In this document: piece by piece, positions 1-8,370 of the stretch
How the letters are laid out: each line of letters starts with the position of its first letter
Numbering within the stretch: position 1 is the first letter of the stretch
Assembly: GCA_910588755.1 (NCBI GenBank)
Contig: CAJUQZ010000011.1
Coordinates: 16,481-51,920 of the forward strand
Direction of reading: 5' to 3'
Length of the DNA stretch: 35,440 nt
Source of the DNA: an uncultured Lachnospiraceae bacterium
GTDB taxonomy: Bacteria; Bacillota; Clostridia; Lachnospirales; Lachnospiraceae
Made by a program: the position numbers and the translations under genes
Notes under the pieces: generated by a model
Seen by the model: only the letters and a program-made list of their open reading frames with translations
The model's database searches: none
What the model was told of the DNA's origin: nothing

Positions 1-629
1 TCCTTGATCTCTGTCAGAGAGTGCACCATCGCATCAATCTGCTGCTGTGCAAGCGCCTCGTGAAGCTCTGCGGTATTATCATACTCTTTTACCCGGGGAT
101 TGCGGATACCGTGGTCTGAGAGATACTCGTAAAACTCCGCCTTTCTGATATAGGTTTTCACGATGCCAAAGGTAATCTGCCCCATCGCGTCAAAATCCTC
201 ATAGGGCAGGTCGCTGCTGCCGTTTACCGCGATTGTTCCAAAGGTGTAGCCGCTCGCAAGATTTGCATACTGATAAATCTCTGCCCGTTCACTGGAAAAC
301 TGCGCAGAGCCGACCAAGTCAATCTGTCTGTCCGCGAGCAGCTGCAGCGCCATGTCCCAACTATCGCACTCCACATACGCAATCTCCCAGTTTACATAGT
401 CGCAGAGTGCCTCGAGATACTCCACGTCCATGCCGCTGTACGTCCCGTCCTCATTCTTTTCATTGTAGCCCTCCATCGGAAAGAAGCCAACCTTCACCGT
501 GCGCTTCTGCGCGCCGTACACATGTGCTATGCCGATCCTGTCCGCCAGAGCGCAGACACAGATGATAACCAACATGACGGACAATACCACACCTTTCCTG
601 ATATTCGTTCTTTTTCTTTGCTTGTACAT
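1..629 (-). CDS. Solute-binding (SBP_bac_3-like) protein or sensor, N-terminal part, cut by window start
   Basis: The frame stays open from an ATG at 629-627 to the window edge (209 complete codons), so only the N-terminal part is visible. It begins with a basic stretch and a hydrophobic segment (about residues 13-27), a signal or anchor sequence. After about residue 45 comes a periplasmic-binding fold of the amino-acid-binding type: KVGFFPMEGYNE, then GTYSGMDVEYLEAL, then a stretch on the aromatic-rich WEIAYVECDSWDMALQLLADRQIDLVG pattern typical of SBP_bac_3. An extended -10 promoter lies upstream. Such domains occur in free ABC binding proteins and as extracellular sensors of histidine kinases or diguanylate cyclases in Lachnospiraceae; the missing C-terminus would decide. 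The absence of a lipobox makes the anchored-sensor reading a little more likely. Confidence 0.75.
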   Translation of the reverse strand, partial: MYKQRKRTNIRKGVVLSVMLVIICVCALADRIGIAHVYGAQKRTVKVGFFPMEGYNEKNEDGTYSGMDVEYLEALCDYVNWEIAYVECDSWDMALQLLADRQIDLVGSAQFSSERAEIYQYANLASGYTFGTIAVNGSSDLPYEDFDAMGQITFGIVKTYIRKAEFYEYLSDHGIRNPRVKEYDNTAELHEALAQQQIDAMVHSLTEIK

Positions 630-708
630 CGTTATTACCCCATTTACATATCCTGCGTGCAGCCTGTTTTGCCATCACATCGCTGCACCGTCCATCTCTT
701 CTGTGTTC

Positions 709-737
709 ATTATAACATGTCTTTTGATGTATTGAAA
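709..737 (-). promoter_or_regulatory. Sigma-A promoter of the binding-protein/sensor gene
   Basis: On the minus strand a TTTCAA -35 (737-732) is followed by a 17-base spacer and TATAAT (714-709), with an extended TG one base before the -10. Transcription would start near 702, giving a leader of about 73 bases to the ATG at 629. Seen in sequence; use is inferred. Confidence 0.6.
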
Positions 738-804
738 TCCAAATTTGATACATTCGCCAAACTTTATCGTGCAATGGACATGCGCATTCCTGAATCTATC
801 GACA

Positions 805-2187
805 TCAGGACCAAAGCGCCACAACCTCCCCGACGACAATCACGGCCGGTGCCTTGATGCAGGCTTGTGCAGCCTTTACTGCTATGTCCGCAAGTGTCCC
901 CCGCACGATCTCAACACCCGAGTCAAAACCGCCATGTATCACCGCTACAGGTGTGGATACCTTCTTTCCAGCAAACACAAGTTCTTCTGCAATCTGTGTC
1001 AGATGCGCAAATCCCATCAGAAACACCAACGTCCCCTCCAAGCGGGCAAGCTGCGCAAAATCAGGCCCTGCCGCCAGATTTTTGTCCCGCTCCCCAGTGG
1101 CCGTATACCCTGTAATCACATGAAAACTCCTGCTGACTCCCCTGTGTGTAACCGGGATTCCCGCAAACGCCGGCACGGCAATACAGGACGTAATTCCCGG
1201 AATATATTCTACCCTGATTCCTGCCGCCTGCAACGCCATCAGCTCCTCCATGCCCCTGCCAAAGACATACGGGTCGCCGCCTTTTAGACGAACCACCAGA
1301 CCGCCCTCGCGCGCCTTCTTGACGAGAAGCGCATTGATCTCATCCTGCTGCATACTGTGTTTTCCACTGCGCTTTCCCACATAAATCTGTTCACAACTCT
1401 CCGATGTATGATCCAAAAGTCCTGTGTCAATCAAATCATCGTACACGAGGATATTTGCCCTGCGTATCGCGCGCAGCCCCCGCACTGTAACCAAGTCCTG
1501 ACGGCCACAGCCCGCACCGACAAGCAGAACGCTCCCTGCCCTCCCCGCGCATTCCTCCTGCCCGTCCACCATATATCCCGCAAGTCTCTGCATCGTCTCC
1601 TGCGCATCAAATATCATATTGTGGTCCATGCATGTCTGCGCCATCTCCTTCAGAAACGCGGATCGCCTGTCTCGGTCACCAATGTGCGCCTTTGCAAGCG
1701 CCCTTAAACTGTCAAGATACGCAAGTATTTCCTCCATATCCGCCGGTATCAGCGACGCAATCTGGCTGCGAAGCGACGCCGCGACCCCCGGGCTTGCCCC
1801 CTCCGTCGAGATACCGATGCTAAGCTTTCCCGCCTTTACAAGCGATGGGAAAATGAAGCTGCCTGCGTCCTTGTCATCCACCACATTGACCAGTATCCCC
1901 TGTTCCCTGCACAGCGCCCCGATTGCCGCGTTGGTCCCCTGGTCGTCCGACGCAGCGATGACAAAGCCCATCCCCTTTATATCTCCCGGCTCAAACGCCC
2001 TGCTTATGAGACAAATGTCATTTTCCAGGGCAGTTTTTAAAAGCTCCTCTGTAAACCGAGGCGCCACCACTGTCAGCTTCACTCCGTATGGCAATAATTT
2101 TTGCAGCTTGTGGAGCGCCACCCGCCCGCCTCCTGCGATCAGTCCCTTTTTGCCGCTGATATCCACAAAAAATGGAAAATACGCCAT
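805..2187 (-). CDS. cysG: Bifunctional siroheme synthase (precorrin-2 dehydrogenase + uroporphyrinogen-III C-methyltransferase)
   Basis: This 460-residue protein has the length and domain order of CysG. Residues 1 to about 150 form the Met8p-type NAD-binding precorrin-2 dehydrogenase part (PFFVDISGKKGLIAGGGRVA, then STEGASPGVAASLRSQI), followed by a helical middle segment. The C-terminal half, from about residue 225, is the SAM-dependent methyltransferase: VLLVGAGCGRQDLVTVRGL, the RLKGGDPYVFGRG loop and the PVTHRGVSRSFHVITG motif. It methylates uroporphyrinogen III to precorrin-2 and oxidises this to sirohydrochlorin; iron insertion may also be done by the first domain. A start at 2187 is preferred to the longer frame from 2241, because GGGAGG lies 8 bases before it. 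No sulfite or nitrite reductase or cobalamin genes are next to it, so the end use (siroheme or B12) cannot be read here. Confidence 0.9.
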   Translation of the reverse strand: MAYFPFFVDISGKKGLIAGGGRVALHKLQKLLPYGVKLTVVAPRFTEELLKTALENDICLISRAFEPGDIKGMGFVIAASDDQGTNAAIGALCREQGILVNVVDDKDAGSFIFPSLVKAGKLSIGISTEGASPGVAASLRSQIASLIPADMEEILAYLDSLRALAKAHIGDRDRRSAFLKEMAQTCMDHNMIFDAQETMQRLAGYMVDGQEECAGRAGSVLLVGAGCGRQDLVTVRGLRAIRRANILVYDDLIDTGLLDHTSESCEQIYVGKRSGKHSMQQDEINALLVKKAREGGLVVRLKGGDPYVFGRGMEELMALQAAGIRVEYIPGITSCIAVPAFAGIPVTHRGVSRSFHVITGYTATGERDKNLAAGPDFAQLARLEGTLVFLMGFAHLTQIAEELVFAGKKVSTPVAVIHGGFDSGVEIVRGTLADIAVKAAQACIKAPAVIVVGEVVALWS

Positions 2188-2253
2188 TTCCAAATCCTCC
2201 CAAACTCTCTCGGAACGTGCCTGAAAAACGCTTTCTGCCAAAGCTGCATAGCA

Positions 2254-3003
2254 TCAACCCTCCCGCACCCGGAATATGACCTCGAACAGCCCATATATGA
2301 GGGGCTGATGTATCATATATATGAAAAGGGAATGCCTCCCAAGCCATTCAACGGGGCGCAGCAGCCCTTTTTCAAGGTATGCCATAACTTTTTTCCCACT
2401 GCAGAAGCGAAACACAAAATATCCCGCCGCAAACAAAAACAACCACGGCAAAACTGAAAAATAATCCGTCGAGTAAAAATCCCGGCCCGGAAAACCAAGA
2501 TATGCCGTAAATACGTTCTGATACCACGCAACCGGTATCCTGCAAAGGCGCCACGCCCCAAACCCAAGATACCCCTCGTTGACGTTCCTTGTCAGAAAAA
2601 ACAGCAGCCAGCTGACAGCCATTCCGACAGCTGGCTGCACACGGACAAGCCACCTGTCAAACACGTTCATAAAGAGCATGCAGGAACCGATAAGAGTCAA
2701 CACCCCAAAAATCACCCGGTTCTGCGGCATGACAACCACTGTCACCAACGTGATCAGCGCTCCGCCCGCAAAGACGGTGACACCCCTCCTCCACACATGC
2801 CTGCCAAGTGGCCAACAAAATCCAGACAGAAAGATAAACGTCCAGCAGATGCCCTGCTGCCAGACATACGCCCCCCTTGTCCGATACCAGTCCCAGTCTG
2901 TATGATACATGTAAACCAGATCCCACGCAGCATGATACACAATCATGTTCAACAGCGCTATACCGCGGATTCCGTCCAGCTTTTCATATCTTTTTCTATC
3001 CAT
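2254..3003 (-). CDS. DUF1624 / heparan-alpha-glucosaminide N-acetyltransferase-like membrane protein
   Basis: This 249-residue polytopic membrane protein has about six to seven hydrophobic segments. The N-terminus RYEKLDGIRGIALLNMIVYHAAWDLVYM carries the early charged/His pattern of the DUF1624 (HGSNAT-like catalytic) family, and the C-terminus has the HSLFIYMIHQPLIY motif shared with membrane acyltransferases. Family members move acyl groups to sugars across the membrane; the substrate of the bacterial ones is unknown. A start at 3003 is chosen because AAGGGG precedes it at a good distance; an upstream in-frame start at 3033 has no such site. It lies 66 bases upstream of the siroheme synthase gene in the same direction, so the two may share the promoter at 3047-3075, but no functional link is evident. 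Confidence 0.8.
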   Translation of the reverse strand: MDRKRYEKLDGIRGIALLNMIVYHAAWDLVYMYHTDWDWYRTRGAYVWQQGICWTFIFLSGFCWPLGRHVWRRGVTVFAGGALITLVTVVVMPQNRVIFGVLTLIGSCMLFMNVFDRWLVRVQPAVGMAVSWLLFFLTRNVNEGYLGFGAWRLCRIPVAWYQNVFTAYLGFPGRDFYSTDYFSVLPWLFLFAAGYFVFRFCSGKKVMAYLEKGLLRPVEWLGRHSLFIYMIHQPLIYGLFEVIFRVREG

Positions 3004-3046
3004 ATCCGTCCCCTTACATATACCCCCGCCCAATTACCCTATCTCT

Positions 3047-3075
3047 ACTATATACCAAGATTGCCCACGAAACAA
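3047..3075 (-). promoter_or_regulatory. Sigma-A promoter of the DUF1624 gene
   Basis: TTGTTT (3075-3070), a 17-base spacer and TATAGT (3052-3047) lie on the minus strand about 45 bases before the start codon at 3003. It faces away from the recombinase gene. Confidence 0.6.
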
Positions 3076-3114
3076 TACAAAAACAGTTCTTTTGTTTTTC
3101 GCTGCCCCAGATCA

Positions 3115-3146
3115 CTCTATATGACACGCTCTATATTACAATAGAG
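3115..3146 (+). repeat. CTCTAT direct and inverted repeats upstream of the recombinase gene
   Basis: CTCTAT occurs at 3115-3120 and 3129-3134 as a 14-base-period direct repeat, and ATAGAG at 3141-3146 makes an inverted pair with the second copy around a six-base loop. The cluster ends 66 bases before the recombinase start, where an operator or recombinase-arm site could lie. I see no convincing -35/-10 pair for the plus strand, so its role is open. Confidence 0.4.
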
Positions 3147-3212
3147 AAATCAACAGCTTTTGCCAGTCACGGCCTATGCGTTGATAATACACATATACAA
3201 AGGAGAAAAAAC

Positions 3213-4343
3213 ATGGGAAGACATGTAGAAAACATTCGGCGACGAAAAGACGACGGTCGTTGGGAAGGACGCTACAAAGTGTACCACGAAGAAAAAAAGA
3301 AGTATGTGTACCGCTCTGTATACGGGCACACATACGATGAAGTCAGAGAAAAACTCTCAGTAAAACGCTCTATAGAGAAGCTGGCTGCAAAAAATATCCT
3401 GTACAGCGACAGCCCTGGTGAATCCGGCAACGCTGTCTTGTTCTCGCAGGCCGCCGACGAATGGCTTGCATATATCCAAAAAAAATGCAAATATTCTACC
3501 TACATTAAATACAGCACCATATATGGAACACATGTTTGTAGTCTTCTGGGTGACAGTCCCCTAATTGATGTCACGGACGCCAGACTGCAGGCTGAAATTC
3601 CCGAACATCTGTCCGAGAGCATTTATTGTATCGTCAACCAGATTCTGCGCTACATCAACAGCCATTATTACACAAAGCTCCCGCCACTGACAAGAGACAA
3701 TACCCGCGCGGAGAAAAAATCGATCGAGACGCTCTCCCTGTCAGAACAGACCAGGCTTCTTAGCTGTCTCTACACGAAAATGGATAAATACAAGACCGCA
3801 ACCTACATCTCGCTGTGCCTAGGGCTTAGGCTCGGGGAAATATGTGCACTGAAATGGTCTGACATTGATTCCTCCAACCTGACTCTGACCATCCGCCATA
3901 CCGTACAGCGAATCACCAGCGCAGCCCTGTCTGATGAGATCGCAAAGACTGACCTGTTAGAAAGCGAGCCCAAAAGTGACTGCTCCAAACGAATCATTCC
4001 CATATCCTGTGAGCTTTTGCGCATGCTCGACCGGATTTATAGCAAACAGCCCTATATCTTTGGCACTGACCGGCCGTTAGAGCCCAGGACTATGCAGTAC
4101 CAGTTCAAAAGAATCTTAAAGGAAGCCGCTGTCGATGACAGAAACTTCCATATACTGCGCCACACGTTTGCGACAAACTGCGTGGAAAAGGGCGTAGACA
4201 TCAAGAGCCTTAGTGAAATCCTGGGGCATTCTGATGTCAAAATTACCCTAAACCGCTATGTCCACCCGACTATGGACGTCAAGCGGCTACAGTTAGAACA
4301 GCTGATTCACTTTTATAACCAGATATACAGTCAGGCGCTTTAG
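3213..4343 (+). CDS. Orphan tyrosine recombinase / site-specific integrase
   Basis: This 376-residue protein has the phage-integrase layout. A basic AP2-like arm-binding region (residues 1-50, RRRKDDGRWEGRYKVYHEEK) comes first, then a SAM-like core-binding domain (about 75-155), then the catalytic domain. The catalytic set is complete: R206 in LGLRLGEI, K254 (or K259) in the hairpin, H313-x-x-R316 in HILRHTFATN, H339 in LGHSDVK and nucleophile Y349 in NRYVHP. The start at 3213 is set by AGGAG at 3201-3205; the open frame extends much further upstream (to 2877) but that part is the shadow of the divergent DUF1624 gene. There is no excisionase, relaxase, phage or transposition gene nearby and no recognisable att site, so it is either a domesticated recombinase, for example for DNA inversion, or the remnant of a lost element. 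Confidence 0.9.
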   Translation: MGRHVENIRRRKDDGRWEGRYKVYHEEKKKYVYRSVYGHTYDEVREKLSVKRSIEKLAAKNILYSDSPGESGNAVLFSQAADEWLAYIQKKCKYSTYIKYSTIYGTHVCSLLGDSPLIDVTDARLQAEIPEHLSESIYCIVNQILRYINSHYYTKLPPLTRDNTRAEKKSIETLSLSEQTRLLSCLYTKMDKYKTATYISLCLGLRLGEICALKWSDIDSSNLTLTIRHTVQRITSAALSDEIAKTDLLESEPKSDCSKRIIPISCELLRMLDRIYSKQPYIFGTDRPLEPRTMQYQFKRILKEAAVDDRNFHILRHTFATNCVEKGVDIKSLSEILGHSDVKITLNRYVHPTMDVKRLQLEQLIHFYNQIYSQAL

Positions 4344-4362
4344 AGCGCCTGCACTTATTTTT
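4332..4362 (+). terminator. Rho-independent terminator of the recombinase gene
   Basis: A perfect 8-bp stem, CAGGCGCT (4332-4339) with AGCGCCTG (4344-4351), encloses a TTAG loop that contains the recombinase stop codon, and is followed by a T-rich run (4355-4362). The stem also lies just behind the stop of the convergent transporter gene, but lacks a T-run in that direction. Confidence 0.75.
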
Positions 4363-6160
4363 TATTGACCTTGTCGCTGACCTTCTTCGCCTTCTTGGGC
4401 TTATTGATGTCATATTTCATCTCATACGCCTCGAAAAGTTCCCGGTACATCGTATTGTTCATCTCGCGGATACTCTTCTGGTATTCATGCGTGTCGAAAT
4501 CCTCCGCCTCCGACTCGAGCAGCGCGACCGCCACATTAGAACAGTGTGCGCCAATCCGCTCAAAATCTGTCAGAATATTGTTGAATGCAAACCCTTGCTT
4601 TAACTCACATTTCCCATTCCTAAGGCGCGTGATATGCCTTGATTTGAGCTCGTTGCACAGCACGTTGATAAGCTCACGCAGCGGTTCTACACGGATTGCC
4701 AGGTCAACATCGTCAAAAGTAAACGAATCCACTGTGACCTCGAGAATCTCCTTGACCGCCCCCCCTAAGACAGACAGTTCATAAGTCGCCTCGTCCGAGA
4801 AGGAAATCTTCTTCTCATAGAGCTCGTTTGCCGACTTTGACAGGTTGACCGCATGGTCACCTAGGCGCTCAAAATCGCTGAGTGTATGCAGGAAAATGGA
4901 CACCTGCTTCGACTGGTTCTCTGTCATATCGCGCCCTGTCAACTGCATGAGGTATGTACCTAACTTGTCCTCATACTTGTCAATCAGATTCTCTTTTTCC
5001 AGGACCTTATTGTAACGGTCCTCCGTATAATTATCAAAAAGCCCCATTGCGCGCACAATATTTTTTCGCGCCTTCTTCGCCATACCGTTGAGAGCCGTGT
5101 GGCTCTGGCCGATTGCAAGCGCTGGATAACGCAGGAAGCGCTCCTCTAACAGGTCGAAATCCGCCTGCTCCTCCTTGTCCTCGGCTGTATCCTTCACCAA
5201 TGTGAACACCAGTTTCTCAATCCACCGGATAAATGGAAACAGAATGACAACCGTCGCAAGCCGAAACACCGTGTTTAAAATTGCAATCGCAATCGGGCTC
5301 ATCGTCATATCCATAAAGTCAAAGTGAACAACAGCATTGACCGAATAGAACACGGTCGCCCAGAAAACCATGCCAAACAGATCATTCATCAGATAGATGA
5401 GCGCTGTCCTCTTGCCGTTCTTGTTCGTCCCGATCGAGGAGAGCAGAACCGGACACGCCGCACCTACACCGATACCTAGTGTAATCGGAAACGCGGACGC
5501 AAACGAGATTGCCCCAGTCACGGACAGCGCCTGCAAAATACCGATCGACGCGGACGCGCTCTGCAAAACCGCCGTGAACGCAATACCGACCAGGATACCC
5601 ATAAACGGATTGGAAAACATGGTGAGCGTGTTGACAAAATGCGGATTCTCCTTCAGTGGAGACACCGCGCCGCTCATGCTCTGCATACCAAACATCAGTA
5701 TGGAAAACCCAAGCATAATGTCACCGACATTTTTATAAGTACTCTTCTTGGAAATCATCTTGAACAAGATACCAATAATGGAAACAACCGCCGAGATTGT
5801 CGTCGTGGACAGAAGCTGCGCGATGCCGCCAGACCCCTCTATGTAAGACAGACATAAGATCCAGCCGGTAATACTCGTACCGATGTTTGCCCCCATGATG
5901 ATACCGATTGCCTGTGCGACCTTCATCATGCCTGAGTTGACGAAGCCGACCACCATGACCGTGGTCGCCGACGAGGACTGTATGATCGCCGTGACCGCCG
6001 TTCCCAGAAGCACGCCCTTGATCGGCGTGCTGGTGAGCTTATACAGAATCAGCTCCAGCTTTTCACCCGCCGCCTTTTTCAGCCCGTCTCCCATCAGGGA
6101 CATTCCAAACAGGAAGAGGGCCACTCCGCTTAGTAACGATAAGATCGATGTTATACCCAT
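4355..6160 (-). CDS. Na+/phosphate cotransporter family protein with C-terminal PhoU domain
   Basis: This 601-residue inner-membrane protein belongs to the NptA/YjbB type. The N-terminal half has about eight to nine hydrophobic segments containing the two internally duplicated signature repeats: QSSSATTVMVVGFVNSG near residue 60 and QSASASIGILQALS near residue 190, the Q-S-S motifs that line the Na/Pi pathway. The C-terminal part from about residue 345 is a helical PhoU-like domain (LHTLSDFERLGDHAVNL and later ILTDFERIGAHCSNVA repeats). It takes up or exports phosphate driven by sodium. The start at 6160 follows GGAGG (12 bases); a longer frame from a GTG at 6220 is less likely. It has its own promoter at 6271-6299. 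No other phosphate genes are adjacent. Confidence 0.9.
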   Translation of the reverse strand: MGITSILSLLSGVALFLFGMSLMGDGLKKAAGEKLELILYKLTSTPIKGVLLGTAVTAIIQSSSATTVMVVGFVNSGMMKVAQAIGIIMGANIGTSITGWILCLSYIEGSGGIAQLLSTTTISAVVSIIGILFKMISKKSTYKNVGDIMLGFSILMFGMQSMSGAVSPLKENPHFVNTLTMFSNPFMGILVGIAFTAVLQSASASIGILQALSVTGAISFASAFPITLGIGVGAACPVLLSSIGTNKNGKRTALIYLMNDLFGMVFWATVFYSVNAVVHFDFMDMTMSPIAIAILNTVFRLATVVILFPFIRWIEKLVFTLVKDTAEDKEEQADFDLLEERFLRYPALAIGQSHTALNGMAKKARKNIVRAMGLFDNYTEDRYNKVLEKENLIDKYEDKLGTYLMQLTGRDMTENQSKQVSIFLHTLSDFERLGDHAVNLSKSANELYEKKISFSDEATYELSVLGGAVKEILEVTVDSFTFDDVDLAIRVEPLRELINVLCNELKSRHITRLRNGKCELKQGFAFNNILTDFERIGAHCSNVAVALLESEAEDFDTHEYQKSIREMNNTMYRELFEAYEMKYDINKPKKAKKVSDKVNKK

Positions 6161-6270
6161 GTCAATATTTTTCCTCCGCAGTATGCTGCTACCGCATTCC
6201 TTTTGTGTAAGTTTTATCACCAGTGCCTGTATCTTCTGTAAACGAACGTAAAAAAGACTACAACATTTTC

Positions 6271-6299
6271 ATCATAGCAGATTCTGTAAAAAGTGTAAA
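6271..6299 (-). promoter_or_regulatory. Sigma-A promoter of the Na/Pi cotransporter gene
   Basis: TTTACA (6299-6294), a 17-base spacer and TATGAT (6276-6271) lie on the minus strand. Transcription would start near 6264, giving a leader of about 100 bases before the start at 6160; I see no known riboswitch fold in it. Confidence 0.65.
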
Positions 6300-6319
6300 G
6301 CACTGATTCTGCATAACCG

Positions 6320-7627
6320 CTAATCCCTCTGGCCATCAAGATAATTGACAAACTGCTGTGCGGTGCGCCCTGATATACCACCGTGGCTTAGCTCCCACTT
6401 GTTCGCCTCGGCACGAAGCGCCTCGTCTGACATCGCAATCCCCTGTCTGTGCGCAAGCTCGAGCACGATATTGAAATACTCCTTCTGTGAGGGCTTTGAG
6501 AAATTGATCGTGACACCAAAGCGGTTTACCAGAGAAAGCTTCTCCTCCATCGTGTCTGAGCGGTGCATACCATTATCAACCTCCACGTCACTCCGGTCAT
6601 TCCAGGTTTCCTTGATTAAATGTCTGCGGTTGGAGGTCGCATAGATCAACACATTGTCGGGCTTTGTCTCCACGCCGCCCTCGATCACTGCCTTTAAGAA
6701 CTTGTACTCAATCTCAAACTCCTCAAACGACAGATCGTCCATATAGATCACAAACCTGTAATTCCGGTTCTTGATCTGCGCAATCACATTGGACAGGTCC
6801 TTGAACTGGTGTTTGTATATCTCGATCATGCGCAGCCCTTGCGGATAAAAGGCATTTACAATCGCCTTGATGCTGGTTGACTTCCCGGTCCCGCTGTCAC
6901 CAAACAGCAGTACGTTGTTGGCCCTCCTGCCCTCCACAAACGCCCTGGTGTTATCGACAAGCTTCTTTTTCTGCAGCTCATACCCCACAAGATCGTCTAA
7001 CATCACCTTGTCCATATTGTTGATTGGGAGAAATTCAACCCCGCCCTCCGCCATGTCCCTGATGCGAAACGCCTTGTTCAGACCAAACATTCCCACACCA
7101 TAATCGCGATAAAACGCCGTCACATACGCAAAAAACTCATGTTCATCCGCCGCCTTTTCAAGCTGTGCACTCAAAGCGATGATCTTCTCGCTGACATTTT
7201 TGTTATACATCAGCTCTTTCTTGCCGATCGCGTGATAATCCGATATCTGTGAAAAGCAGTCTATGCCCAGCTCCCTTTCAATTTCTGAAAAATCAAAGTC
7301 AAACAGGTTTTTGAAAACCCTGAAATCATTCCTTGCAAAGTGGTTGACACTCCCCTCATTGGCGCCCACCTTCTCACAGGTGATGCTGAACGGGTTTTCG
7401 TTCGTCACCAGATAAAAGGTGAGATAATTGTGCCAGAGATTGTCGTTAAAGCCATAGTCCGTGGCGACAATCAGAAGCCTTTTTAGCTGCGTGTAGATAT
7501 CCTGAATCAGCGCCGGCTTTTTACTTGTCCGCTCGTCAAAACGGCGGAAGATCTCCCCAAGCTGATACAGGATACAATCTTTGTCCATATCCCCATACAG
7601 GATTAATTTTGCGATCTCGCGGTACAT
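6320..7627 (-). CDS. DUF815 family AAA+ ATPase
   Basis: This 435-residue soluble protein has the layout of DUF815. The first 200 residues are family-specific and helical, followed by a lead-in helix (GYELQKKKLVDNTRAFVEG), Walker A GDSGTGKS (243-250), Walker B around FVIYMDD (292-298) and a sensor-1-like Asn in LIYATSNRRHL. The family is widespread in bacteria and its biochemical role is not established. The start at 7627 is set by GGGAGG five to ten bases upstream; the frame is open to 7864 but the extra part has no ribosome site and overlaps the preceding gene. It is the last gene of a four-gene run (fusion thiolase, TcdA, unknown, this), separated by only 20 bases from the gene before it, so it is surely co-transcribed. 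Confidence 0.88.
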   Translation of the reverse strand: MYREIAKLILYGDMDKDCILYQLGEIFRRFDERTSKKPALIQDIYTQLKRLLIVATDYGFNDNLWHNYLTFYLVTNENPFSITCEKVGANEGSVNHFARNDFRVFKNLFDFDFSEIERELGIDCFSQISDYHAIGKKELMYNKNVSEKIIALSAQLEKAADEHEFFAYVTAFYRDYGVGMFGLNKAFRIRDMAEGGVEFLPINNMDKVMLDDLVGYELQKKKLVDNTRAFVEGRRANNVLLFGDSGTGKSTSIKAIVNAFYPQGLRMIEIYKHQFKDLSNVIAQIKNRNYRFVIYMDDLSFEEFEIEYKFLKAVIEGGVETKPDNVLIYATSNRRHLIKETWNDRSDVEVDNGMHRSDTMEEKLSLVNRFGVTINFSKPSQKEYFNIVLELAHRQGIAMSDEALRAEANKWELSHGGISGRTAQQFVNYLDGQRD

Positions 7628-7647
7628 TTTTTGTTCCTCCCTCGTTG

Positions 7648-8370
7648 TTACATTTTCTTGAAATTTATTGGATTTGCCGGATGGAGTACTATGGTATGTT
7701 CGGACAACTTTGCCGCGTCCTCTAGGGATACGCCGTCCTCCCATGTACCACAGTAGCGCAAGTACTCTGACTCCGTGTTCAGAAAATCCGCGGCATTTTG
7801 CGGCAACACGATCGGCTCTATCTGGTTTTCCCTGTAATTGCAGACATAGATCACCTTGCGGCAATTTAAAAATACCCAGTCAAAATGCTGTGCGCAGGCC
7901 CTTTGCTTCCCGTCCATATACTCGTACAACTGTTCTATATCAATATCGTTCTCGTCCGTCGGATGTAAAAAAAGATAAAGCCCGTTATGCTGTCTATGCT
8001 GATAACTCGTGTTGAGCTTTTCAAGTTTCTTGTCAAACCGGTACTTTGCCTTGTACAGGTAGTCCTGGTGGGCCATGTCATCCGGCAGGACAGCCCAGAA
8101 CCTGCCATTGTAAAAATTTAGCCGTTCCCCGTACCGCTCCAGCGCGGACGGCGGAAGCTCCTCTTTCAGGCAGCCAAGATACTGCCCGATAAAATTTTTG
8201 GTCTGCCCGTCATCTGGCAGCAGCGCCTGACTGACCTCCAGCCCTAAGCCCATCGTCTCATTAATCCAGTCCGGCGATTCGCTCTTTACAAAAGACGGTT
8301 TGTACTCCCGCCAGAGATACTTTAGCGAGACCACCGCGTAGATTTCATTTAGCAGTTTCTCATATACCAT
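7648..8370 (-). CDS. Uncharacterised 240-residue protein, possible PD-(D/E)XK-like fold
   Basis: I do not recognise a named family. The protein is soluble, with no signal or membrane segment. Near the N-terminus it reads VKSESPDW then GLGLEVSQAL (D34, E45-x-S47), the order and spacing of the D and ExK motifs of PD-(D/E)XK nuclease folds, but with Ser where Lys is expected. The middle is rich in charged helices (YLYKAKYRFDKKLEKL), and the strand FDWVFLNCRKVIYVCNY near residue 185 looks like a core beta strand. Its start overlaps the end of tcdA by 11 bases and it ends 20 bases before the DUF815 ATPase, so translation is probably coupled. A role with the ATPase is plausible but rests on context only. 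Confidence 0.75.
   Translation of the reverse strand: MVYEKLLNEIYAVVSLKYLWREYKPSFVKSESPDWINETMGLGLEVSQALLPDDGQTKNFIGQYLGCLKEELPPSALERYGERLNFYNGRFWAVLPDDMAHQDYLYKAKYRFDKKLEKLNTSYQHRQHNGLYLFLHPTDENDIDIEQLYEYMDGKQRACAQHFDWVFLNCRKVIYVCNYRENQIEPIVLPQNAADFLNTESEYLRYCGTWEDGVSLEDAAKLSEHTIVLHPANPINFKKM

Noticed and set aside
460..774. 104-codon minus-strand frame over the start of the binding-protein gene
   Set aside because: It overlaps the promoter and start of the real gene in another frame; its product is basic and low in recognisable structure.
1619..2224. 201-codon plus-strand open frame
   Set aside because: It lies wholly within the siroheme synthase gene on the other strand, has no ribosome site and no recognisable motif; it is a shadow of the real gene.
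3213..4343. Prophage or integrative element
   Set aside because: Only a recombinase is present; no phage, conjugation, relaxase, excisionase genes or tRNA attachment site are visible.
5883..6251. 122-codon plus-strand frame
   Set aside because: Antisense to the hydrophobic N-terminal part of the Na/Pi transporter, where long shadow frames are common; no start signal.
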